Shown here: one piece after another, positions 57,926-64,000 of the stretch
How the letters are laid out: each line of letters starts with the position of its first letter
Position numbering within the stretch: position 1 is the stretch's first letter
NCBI RefSeq assembly: GCF_014803405.1
Contig: NZ_JACYFG010000007.1
Span: 248,001-312,000 of the forward strand
Source: Pelagicoccus enzymogenes
Lineage (GTDB): Bacteria > Verrucomicrobiota > Verrucomicrobiia > Opitutales > Opitutaceae
Length of the DNA: 64,000 nt
Direction: 5' to 3'
Notes under the pieces: model-generated
Told to the model about the DNA's origin: nothing
Database searches by the model: none
The model's input: the letters and a program-made list of their open reading frames with translations, nothing else
Program-made: the position numbers and the translations under genes

Positions 57926-58122
57926 GATTTTTCCTAGGGTTAGGGGTTGGCCCGGAGGCTGAACAGGGGGAAGAGCCGGAGGGCAGTAGCCCATTCACGG
58001 TTCTGTAGTTCTGTTAGCGCGACCGGAGTCGTGATTCAACACGATAGAGTCGAGGCAGCCCTCATACAAAAGAAGGGTGCTATCAATCTAGGTTCTGTCC
58101 AAGTGGCGGCACGAGGAACGGA

Positions 58123-59400
58123 CTACAGTTCCTTGAGGGTTTCGGTCAATATATCCGTAGCCTGATCGATCGCGCCTTGTTGGTGGGCCGTGGAAATGAA
58201 GTTCGCCTCGTATTTGGAAGGAGGCAGGTAAACTCCCTTTTCGAGGCAGCGGTGGAAGTACTTGTTGAAGCGTTCGGTGTCGGTTGCGACGGCATCGTCC
58301 AAGTTGGTAACGGTGTTTTCGCTGAAGTAGACACAGAACATCGATCCGACCTGCGGCACGGTGAGCGGCAGCCCGATTTCCTTGGCGGTCGCCTTGATCG
58401 CGGAAGCGATTTGCTGGCCCATCTTGTCGAGGGTCGCATAGGCGTCGCCTTCGAGCAGGAGCTTTAGCGAGGCGATGCCGGCGGCCATGGCGAGGGGATT
58501 CCCGCTGAGGGTTCCCGCTTGGTAGACCGGACCGAGCGGAGCGAGGTGGTCCATGATCTCCGCCTTGCCTCCTAGGGCGCCCACCGGTAGCCCGCCGCCG
58601 ATGATTTTGCCGAGGGTAGTTATGTCGGGAGTGATGCCGACGTGCTGCTGTACGCCTCCGGCGGATACGCGGAAGCCGGTCATGACCTCGTCGAATATGA
58701 GTACGCTTCCGTACTTGGTGCAGAGTTCGCGCAAACCTTGCAGGTAGCCTTCTCGCGGGAAAATCAGTCCGACGTTGGCGGGGAAGGGTTCGAGGATGAT
58801 GCCAGCAATCTCGTCGCCGTAGTTGGCGAAAGCCTCCTTGACCTTGGCGAGGTCGTTGAAGGGGAGCACGATGGTCTCTTGGGCAAGGCTTTCTGGGATG
58901 CCGGCGGAATCCGGTTTTCCGAGGGTGAGGGCTCCGGATCCGGCTGCGATCAGCAAACTGTCGACATGGCCGTGGTAGCAACCGGCGAACTTGATGATCT
59001 TGTTACGCTGGGTGTAGCCGCGAGCGAGGCGGATGGCCGTCATGGTCGCCTCTGTACCCGAATTTACCATACGCACCTTTTCTACGGAGGGAACCATCTT
59101 GATAATGAGTTCCGCCATTTCGACTTCGTAGGGATTGGGCGTGCCGAAGCTGGTGCCTTTGAAGAGGGCGTCGGAAATGGCTTCCCGGATGACGGGGTTG
59201 TTGTGGCCGTGGATGGCGGGGCCCCAGGTGCAGACGAAGTCGATCAGTTCCTGGTTGTCCGCGGTCGTCAGGGTAGCCCCGTGCGCTTTCTTGGTGAAGA
59301 AGGGGGCTCCGCCTACGGAGCGGAAGGCGCGGACGGGGGAATTGACTCCGCCAGGGATGAGTTCTTGGGCGCGGGTGAAGAGGTCGGATGATATAGACAT
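58123..59400 (-). CDS. hemL: Glutamate-1-semialdehyde 2,1-aminomutase
   Basis: A 425-residue class III PLP aminotransferase-fold enzyme that makes 5-aminolevulinate from glutamate-1-semialdehyde, the start of tetrapyrrole synthesis by the C5 route. Motifs: [19 protein letters not shown] at the start, [16 protein letters not shown], and the PLP lysine Lys265 in [15 protein letters not shown]. The length matches the family. It is on the same strand as the nadE gene upstream of it (36 bp gap). HemA is not in the window. Confidence 0.97.
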   Translation of the reverse strand: MSISSDLFTRAQELIPGGVNSPVRAFRSVGGAPFFTKKAHGATLTTADNQELIDFVCTWGPAIHGHNNPVIREAISDALFKGTSFGTPNPYEVEMAELIIKMVPSVEKVRMVNSGTEATMTAIRLARGYTQRNKIIKFAGCYHGHVDSLLIAAGSGALTLGKPDSAGIPESLAQETIVLPFNDLAKVKEAFANYGDEIAGIILEPFPANVGLIFPREGYLQGLRELCTKYGSVLIFDEVMTGFRVSAGGVQQHVGITPDITTLGKIIGGGLPVGALGGKAEIMDHLAPLGPVYQAGTLSGNPLAMAAGIASLKLLLEGDAYATLDKMGQQIASAIKATAKEIGLPLTVPQVGSMFCVYFSENTVTNLDDAVATDTERFNKYFHRCLEKGVYLPPSKYEANFISTAHQQGAIDQATDILTETLKEL

Positions 59401-59436
59401 GGTGAAGAGGAAGATGAAGAAGGGGATGAAGGTTAT

Positions 59437-61077
59437 TTACGAGACGTAGCGTTGTACGATGGGGATGCGGCGGCCGACGCCGAAGGCGAGCGGGGTGAGC
59501 TTGAGACCGGGCGCGGCTTGCTTGCGCTTGTACTCGTTCAGGTCCACCTTGCGTACCATGTCTTTCACTACATCCGCGTCGTAGCCTTGTTCGATTAGCT
59601 CCTTGCTGGACATGCCTTTTTCCACGTAGCCTTCGAGGATGCCGTCGAGGATGTCGTAGGGCGGTAGGCTGTCCTCATCCTTTTGGTCGGGGCGAAGCTC
59701 CGCGCTGGGCGGCTTTTCGATGGTGTTGACCGGGATGGTGGGCTTGTCGCGGTTGAGGTGTCGCGAAAGTTCGAATACCTTGGTCTTCGGCAGGTCGCTG
59801 ATCACCGCGAGTCCGCCGCACATGTCTCCGTAGAGCGTGCAGTAGCCGACAGCGAGTTCGGACTTGTTGCCGGTGGTGAGCAGCAAGGCGCCGAGCTTGT
59901 TGGAGAGCGCCATCAAGAGTAGGCCGCGGGAACGGGCTTGGATGTTCTCTTCCGTTACGTCGCGGCCGTAGCCTGAGGTGAGCGGGGCGAGGGTTGCCTC
60001 CGCGGAGGAGACGATGTCGGCGATGGCGATGGTGTGGAAATCGATGCCGAGGTTTTCGGCGAGTTCCTTGGCGTCGCTCTTGGAATGGTCGCTAGAAATG
60101 GCGGAGGGGAGGCTGACGCCGGTGACGTTTTCCGGTCCGAGAGCCTTGGCGGCGATGGCGGCGACCAGGGCGGAGTCGATTCCCCCGGAGAGGCCGATGA
60201 GGGCCTTTTTGAAGCCGGATTTGTGAACGTAGTCGCGCAGGCCGAGCACGAGGGCTTGCTCGATGTTGTCGAGCAGGTCTTGTCGGAAGGTCTTGGCGAT
60301 GCGAGGCTCCGCGGCGCCGAGGTCGACGACGGCTTGGTCGGCGGCGAAAGCGGACAGGCCGGCTACGATGTTGCCTTGGGAGTCGGAAACCATGCTCCGT
60401 CCGTCGAAGATAAGTTCGTCATTTCCGCCTACCGCGTTGACGTAGATGGTGGGGCATCCGCAGGACTTGGAGGCTCCGGAGACGAGGCCTTCCCTTTGTT
60501 CGCCTTTCCCGCCCCAGTGCCAAGGGCTGGCGGAGAGATTGAGATGCAGGTCGAGCTGCTGCTCTTTAAGGTACTCGACTGGGGCATGTGGGTAGCGCTC
60601 GCGGGAGACGTCAGTGTTTCCCCAAATGTCCTCGCAGATGGTGATGCCGAGGCGTTTGCCTTGCCATTCGAAGACGAGTGGAAGGTCGGCCGGTTCGAAG
60701 TAGCGGTCTTCGTCGAAGACGTCGTAAGTGGGAAGCAGGCTCTTGCGCGCGGTTTGCCGGACCTCGCCGTCGAAGCAGAAAGCGGCAGCGTTGAAGAAGT
60801 CGCGTCCGGATTTCGTGGGATTTGGGTCGACGAATCCGATGACTGCGGGGGCGGTCCCGATTTGCTTGGAGATGGCGTGTAGGCTTTCCAGCTGGTCGGG
60901 CACGAATCGGCGCTTGAAGAGGAGGTCGCGTGGCGGGTAGCCGCAGACGGCCAGTTCGGGAAACACCACGAGTTCAGCTCCTTGCGAAACGAGCGATTGG
61001 TAGGCGTCGAGGATAAGTTTCTGATTTCCGGCGAGGTCGCCAACGGTGGTGTTTATTTGCGCGAGTCCGATCTTCAT
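59437..61077 (-). CDS. nadE: Glutamine-dependent NAD+ synthetase
   Basis: A 546-residue two-domain enzyme. The N-terminal nitrilase-like glutaminase domain (about 1-260) contains [32 protein letters not shown] after the ITICE nucleophile motif, and provides ammonia; the C-terminal NAD synthetase domain (about 270-546) has the pyrophosphate loop [19 protein letters not shown] (Ser297) and [20 protein letters not shown]. It amidates nicotinic acid adenine dinucleotide to NAD. It precedes hemL on the same strand. Confidence 0.96.
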   Translation of the reverse strand: MKIGLAQINTTVGDLAGNQKLILDAYQSLVSQGAELVVFPELAVCGYPPRDLLFKRRFVPDQLESLHAISKQIGTAPAVIGFVDPNPTKSGRDFFNAAAFCFDGEVRQTARKSLLPTYDVFDEDRYFEPADLPLVFEWQGKRLGITICEDIWGNTDVSRERYPHAPVEYLKEQQLDLHLNLSASPWHWGGKGEQREGLVSGASKSCGCPTIYVNAVGGNDELIFDGRSMVSDSQGNIVAGLSAFAADQAVVDLGAAEPRIAKTFRQDLLDNIEQALVLGLRDYVHKSGFKKALIGLSGGIDSALVAAIAAKALGPENVTGVSLPSAISSDHSKSDAKELAENLGIDFHTIAIADIVSSAEATLAPLTSGYGRDVTEENIQARSRGLLLMALSNKLGALLLTTGNKSELAVGYCTLYGDMCGGLAVISDLPKTKVFELSRHLNRDKPTIPVNTIEKPPSAELRPDQKDEDSLPPYDILDGILEGYVEKGMSSKELIEQGYDADVVKDMVRKVDLNEYKRKQAAPGLKLTPLAFGVGRRIPIVQRYVS

Positions 61078-61180
61078 GGGTGCAAGGCGAGAGACTTGAA
61101 CAGACGCGGGCGAAAGGGCAAGCGCGGGGTGGCGTTTTTAGAGGTTGCCAAGCGGCGGAGGGAGACTTTGCGTGGGGAGT

Positions 61181-61792
61181 ATGTCGACACAACAAGTCAT
61201 CAGCTTCAACTATACCTTGCGCAACAAGGCCGGCGAGGTCTTGGACCAGTCTCCCGAAGGGCGTCCTCTAGAGTTCCTCTCCGGAGTTGGCCAAATCATC
61301 GAAGGGCTCGAGGAGAGCCTTCTAAAGATGGAAGAAGGCAAGAGCGAGGAAGTCATCGTGCGTCCAGAAAAGGGCTACGGCTTCCGCGACGAGTCCCAGA
61401 TCGACACGATCAATATTTCCCAGCTGCCAGTCGACCAGGTAAAGGTGGGCGACTACTTTCAAGCGGGGCAGGACCGCCATGCTCCCATCGTACGCGTGGT
61501 CAAGGTTGAAGGCGACCAGGTAACGCTCGACGCGAACCATCCGCTTGCGGGAGAGGACTTGGTCTTCTCCGTCGATCTGGTCGGCAAGCGCGACGCGACC
61601 GAGGAAGAGCTCGCCCACGGCCATGCCCACAGCGCAGGCGGTTGCTGCGGCGGCGGTGGCGGCGGGGGCTGCGGATGCAGCAGCGAAGAATCTGCCCGGG
61701 CGGCTGCCGACGAAGGCGAGTGCTGCGGCGGTGGTCATGGTCACGCCCACGATCATGAGCATGGCAAGGGTGGTTGCGGCTGCAGCCACTAA
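61181..61792 (+). CDS. SlyD-like FKBP peptidyl-prolyl isomerase with His/Cys-rich tail
   Basis: From the ATG at 61181 (GGGAG just upstream) it encodes 203 residues. The FKBP domain with inserted flap (about 1-145) has YTLRNKAGEVLDQSPEGRPL, FLSGVGQIIEGLEESLLKM and HPLAGEDLVFSVDLVGKRDA, the SlyD pattern. The last ~55 residues are a metal-binding tail: AHGHAHSAGGCCGGGGGGGC, then GECCGGGHGHAHDHEHGKGG. SlyD proteins act as folding chaperones and nickel carriers in hydrogenase maturation; the tail suggests metal storage, but no hydrogenase is in the window. It converges with the lipoprotein FKBP gene. Confidence 0.92.
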   Translation: MSTQQVISFNYTLRNKAGEVLDQSPEGRPLEFLSGVGQIIEGLEESLLKMEEGKSEEVIVRPEKGYGFRDESQIDTINISQLPVDQVKVGDYFQAGQDRHAPIVRVVKVEGDQVTLDANHPLAGEDLVFSVDLVGKRDATEEELAHGHAHSAGGCCGGGGGGGCGCSSEESARAAADEGECCGGGHGHAHDHEHGKGGCGCSH

Positions 61793-61816
61793 TTGGCCAC
61801 CGAAGATTTCAAATGA

Positions 61817-61847
61817 AAAGGACCGCCTAGTGGGCGGTCCTTTTTGC
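61817..61847. terminator. Bidirectional Rho-independent terminator between the two FKBP genes
   Basis: AAAAGGACCGCC and GGCGGTCCTTTT pair around a short loop, with an A-run on one side and T-run on the other. Confidence 0.9.
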
Positions 61848-61863
61848 GTTTGGAAATTGTGTT

Positions 61864-61888
61864 GCCGCCCGCGGAGCGGCCGGCCCAT
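61864..61888 (-). repeat. REP-like palindrome, family C
   Basis: On the minus strand GCCGGCCGC and GCGGGCGGC enclose TCC. It shares the core of the copy at 14668-14692; the A-T pair of that stem is replaced by a C-G pair on both arms. The head here is ATGG. Confidence 0.65.
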
Positions 61889-61903
61889 CTCTCTGCCTAG
61901 GCT

Positions 61904-62425
61904 CTACTTGAAATCTATGAGCTCTACGTCGAAGACGAGGACGGAATTGGGCGGGATGACGGGAGGGCTGCCGCGCAGACCGTAGGCGATTTGGGCTGGC
62001 AGGATGAGCTTACGCTTCTCGCCCTTCTTCATGTCGAGGAAGGCTTCGTCCCAACCCTTGATGACGCGGCCCATGCCGACCGGAAACTGGAAGGGCTTTC
62101 CGCGTTCCACTGAACTGTCGAAGACATCGCCGTTGAGCAGGGTGCCGTGGTAGTGGGCGGTGACCGTTTGGCCTTTGCTGGGCGTTTCGCCATCGCCTTC
62201 TTGCTCGACGATGTAGTGGAGTCCGCTCTCGGTCGATTTTGCGGACGGGTAGAGCTTACCGATTTCCTCGATTTGGAAACCGTGCGAGAGGGTAGGCTCC
62301 TGAGACTCGAGGTAACGGACGCGTTCTTCCAGGTCGGCGACTTGGGAGTCGTTCTTGCTGCAGCCGGCCAGAAGGGCGACCGTGGCCGCGGAGGCAAGGA
62401 AAGTGAATTTTGAAATAATCTTCAT
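61904..62425 (-). CDS. FKBP-type peptidyl-prolyl isomerase lipoprotein (Mip/FkpA-like)
   Basis: From the ATG at 62425 it encodes 173 residues. The signal peptide ISKFTFLASAATVALLAGCS ends in a lipobox, so the protein should be anchored in a membrane on the periplasmic side. A short coiled coil (VADLEERVRYLESQ) and a hinge precede the FKBP domain (about 75-173), with TVTAHYHGTLLNGDVFDSSV, PFQFPVGMGRVIKGWDEAFL and the final VLVFDVELIDFK. It should fold envelope proteins. It is convergent with the SlyD-like gene and divergent from the YgjP-like gene. Confidence 0.93.
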   Translation of the reverse strand: MKIISKFTFLASAATVALLAGCSKNDSQVADLEERVRYLESQEPTLSHGFQIEEIGKLYPSAKSTESGLHYIVEQEGDGETPSKGQTVTAHYHGTLLNGDVFDSSVERGKPFQFPVGMGRVIKGWDEAFLDMKKGEKRKLILPAQIAYGLRGSPPVIPPNSVLVFDVELIDFK

Positions 62426-62493
62426 TTGATTTTCAGGGTTGTTCCATTTTGAAATAAAAACGTATTCGAAGTCTTTGGACACGCTCAAGCCCT

Positions 62494-63234
62494 ATGTCTC
62501 TTTTTGCCGCTGCCAAGTTCCCTCTTGAAGCCACGATTCCGTTGAAGCGCAAGGACGTGGTTTTTCGCAACCATCCGCTCGCCAAGAGCTACCTCGCGAA
62601 GGTCGACAAGGAAGGTAACATCGTCTTGACCGTCCCACGAACGGGTACGGAGCGGGATGCCCTCGCGTTCGCCAACAAGAACCGCGAGTGGCTGGAAGAC
62701 CAACGCTTGCTGGCTCTGAAGCTGCTGCAGGAAGCGACCTTGAAGCCGGGACTGAGAGTCGGGGACTTGATTTGGTTTCGGGGCAAGCAGGTGGCCCTGC
62801 GCCTCGAAAAGGATTTTGGTCGCCCCGTGCTGTGTTTTGCGAAGGAGCGAATATATATCGCCGACGAAAGCATGGACCTTGCTCGTCCTCTGAAGGCTCA
62901 TCTGCACGAGCTGGCGAAGCAGGAGTTTCCGAGAGTCGTCTTCCGATACGCTGAGAAGCTGAGGGAAGTGATCAAGAAAAGAGTTAAAAAGGTTGTGGTG
63001 CGCGACCAGAAGACGCGCTGGGGCTCCTGCTCGACCAGCGGAACGATTTCCTTGAACTGGCGACTGATTCTGGCGAGCGAAGCGACCCGCGACTACGTGA
63101 TCGTGCACGAACTGATGCACATGAGGCGTTTCGACCACTCGCCCCGGTTTTGGGCTTTAGTGGAAGCGGCGTGTCCAAGCTATCGCAGGCACGAGGCTTG
63201 GCTCAAGGCCCACCAGGAGGAGCTGAGCTGGTAG
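62494..63234 (+). CDS. YgjP-like metal-dependent hydrolase (DUF45 / M48-like zinc metallopeptidase fold)
   Basis: A 246-residue protein with the zinc motif HELMHMRRFDHSPRFWALVE: two histidines and Glu in HExxH, with the third ligand His in 'DHSPRFW'. Before it come the family marks KKVVVRDQKTRWGSCSTSG and ISLNWRLILASEATRDYVIV. The family (YgjP/UTP pyrophosphatase-like, DUF45) is widespread and poorly characterised; cleavage of proteins or pyrophosphate bonds has been suggested. There is no signal peptide. It is divergent from the FKBP lipoprotein. Confidence 0.88.
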   Translation: MSLFAAAKFPLEATIPLKRKDVVFRNHPLAKSYLAKVDKEGNIVLTVPRTGTERDALAFANKNREWLEDQRLLALKLLQEATLKPGLRVGDLIWFRGKQVALRLEKDFGRPVLCFAKERIYIADESMDLARPLKAHLHELAKQEFPRVVFRYAEKLREVIKKRVKKVVVRDQKTRWGSCSTSGTISLNWRLILASEATRDYVIVHELMHMRRFDHSPRFWALVEAACPSYRRHEAWLKAHQEELSW

Positions 63235-63373
63235 GGCTCACTTGCCTTTTACCCTAGAGAACGATGCGGGTGATGGTTCCTTTTGAAGATGCGCCCGATC
63301 ACTGGCGTGTTCCTCGCTGTTTCGCCATCGAGTGGCATCAATGAAACGGGGGGCGACTGAACCGTTTGGATAC

Positions 63374-63420
63374 GAAAAAGCCCCGTTGCCGGTTGATTGC
63401 TAAAGGCCGACTAACGGAGC
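63374..63420 (-). terminator. Rho-independent terminator of the 79-residue gene
   Basis: On the minus strand GCTCCGTTAGTCGG pairs with CCGGCAACGGGGC (with G-T pairs and a bulge), followed by TTTTTCG. It lies about 55 bp after the stop. Confidence 0.7.
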
Positions 63421-63444
63421 TGATAGATTGCTTTGCTGATATGG

Positions 63445-63465
63445 CGTATCGATTGAGTCGATACG
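63445..63465. repeat. Perfect 8-bp palindrome in the 3' untranslated region of the 79-residue gene
   Basis: CGTATCGA and TCGATACG enclose TTGAG. It lies between the stop (63474) and the terminator, in the 239-bp gap 63235-63473, in which no gene is supported. Confidence 0.6.
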
Positions 63466-63473
63466 TTGAAAGT

Positions 63474-63713
63474 CTAGATCATGCAGGCGGTTTCGCAGTC
63501 TGTTGCCAGCATCAGGTACTCGTCGAGGCTGACCATCGATTCGGATACGACGCGTGGCATGTAGTCGCCGCGGACGAGCCGCTTTTTCGCATGCAGAATG
63601 ATGTCGAGAACTGGGTCCATGCTGATGTGCGCATAGCGAGCGTCGTCTAGCTGTACCTTGATGTAGGTTTCTAGATCTCTCAGCGTAAGTTGCGTGTCGA
63701 TGCACAATGTCAT
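63474..63713 (-). CDS. Small orphan protein (79 residues), unknown
   Basis: Not recognised. The ATG at 63713 has a perfect AAGGAGG 7 nt upstream, a promoter-like pair ~50 bp further up and a terminator downstream, so it is well supported as a gene. The protein begins MTLCIDTQLTLRDLETYIKV and continues with mixed helix and loop; it contains four cysteines (C4, and three near the end in DCETACMI and around it), an HAKKRLVRGDYMPR basic stretch and an acidic middle. No signal peptide or membrane helix. A toxin or antitoxin was considered but no motif supports it. Confidence 0.75.
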   Translation of the reverse strand: MTLCIDTQLTLRDLETYIKVQLDDARYAHISMDPVLDIILHAKKRLVRGDYMPRVVSESMVSLDEYLMLATDCETACMI

Positions 63714-63767
63714 GGTATCCTCCTTGTCGTTTGTTGTGTGGGAAACTCAGTCGGTTTCGTTACCCCC

Positions 63768-63796
63768 AGTATCGTCCATGTTTATCGATTTGTTAA
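63768..63796 (-). promoter_or_regulatory. Candidate sigma-70-type promoter for the 79-residue gene
   Basis: On the minus strand TTAACA (-35) and GATACT (-10) are separated by exactly 17 bp. The predicted start is about 47 bp upstream of the ATG. The rest of the window edge (63797-64000) shows no supported gene. Confidence 0.5.
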
Positions 63797-64000
63797 GTCC
63801 TTGGACAGTGAAAGAAGCGTGAAGTTCGTTTTGTATCCAGATTTTCGATCCTTCCTTACAATCCTTTTACGAGTCGACCCGTTCGATTGGATTCCTGAAC
63901 GGCGAAATGTTAATCGAATGTCAAGGAATCGGCGGTTTGATACCCCTCAGGACCGGTCCAGGGGCGTTCCACTTAATGTCCTTCCACGCTTACGATTGGC

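Noticed and set aside
56540-57994. The longer MocA-family protein starting at ATG 57994
   Set aside because: It would add a Pro-rich segment before the twin-arginine motif; the GTG at 57925 has a good ribosome-binding site and places the Tat signal at the N-terminus.
63366-63650. A plus-strand frame across the 79-residue gene
   Set aside because: It has no ribosome-binding site and its start lies inside the terminator hairpin of the minus-strand gene, which has full expression signals.

Overview
The window reads as a contiguous, gene-dense piece of chromosome from a free-living Gram-negative bacterium. The best fit is Verrucomicrobiota, probably class Opitutia and close to Puniceicoccales/Pelagicoccus; this is inferred from gene content, not from a marker gene. 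The pointers are a VPDSG/PEP-CTERM-like sorting tail, a verrucomicrobial-style pseudopilin, a McsA-McsB-ClpC operon in an organism with outer-membrane barrels and lipoproteins, very long beta-propeller sensor kinases, and spermidine synthesis through carboxyspermidine. No rRNA, tRNA, CRISPR array, prophage or transposase gene was found.

Layout. 1-8.3 kb: the end of a FAD-linked oxidase gene, a DUF1275 membrane protein, serC, an exported coiled-coil protein, surE with a frameshifted fkbM methyltransferase gene, and the rpsO-pnp pair. 8.5-14.6 kb: three orphan response regulators (one with Glu at the phospho-acceptor position), an outer-membrane barrel, a DUF445 protein, an esterase and an HDOD protein. 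14.7-20.7 kb: gcvP, nth, a pseudopilin and a branched-chain aminotransferase, with intergenic palindromes. 20.9-25.1 kb: mcsA-mcsB-clpC (protein-arginine phosphorylation and proteolysis). 25.2-33.1 kb: a 1346-residue secreted subtilase, obgE, a GspE/PilB-type ATPase preceded by a separate N-domain protein, and a lipoprotein. 33.1-38.3 kb (minus strand): thioredoxin-fold peroxiredoxin, agmatinase, a sorting-tail protein, carboxynorspermidine decarboxylase and dehydrogenase. 38.6-49 kb: a 66-residue protein with its own terminator, a hybrid sensor kinase, msrA, a ParB-domain protein, a MerC-like protein, an acetyltransferase, PhoX and HflX. 49-64 kb: pyruvate phosphate dikinase with a histone-like N-terminal tail, tatC, a second propeller kinase, a Gfo/Idh/MocA oxidoreductase, hemL, nadE, two convergent FKBP isomerases, a YgjP-type protein and a 79-residue orphan protein with a complete small transcription unit.

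How the genes fit together. Three modules stand out: McsA-McsB-ClpC; agmatine to putrescine to spermidine (speB with the carboxyspermidine dehydrogenase and decarboxylase); and rpsO-pnp. The Tat translocase gene tatC shares the window with two likely Tat substrates (PhoX and the MocA-family protein).

The most unusual layer is intergenic. Several families of short palindromes begin with GTAG or GTGG and are sometimes arranged as inverted pairs, which is the architecture of REP/REPIN elements mobilised by RAYT transposases. One 22-bp unit occurs as three identical copies plus one near-identical inverted partner. No RAYT gene is present here, so any enzyme would have to act from elsewhere in the genome.
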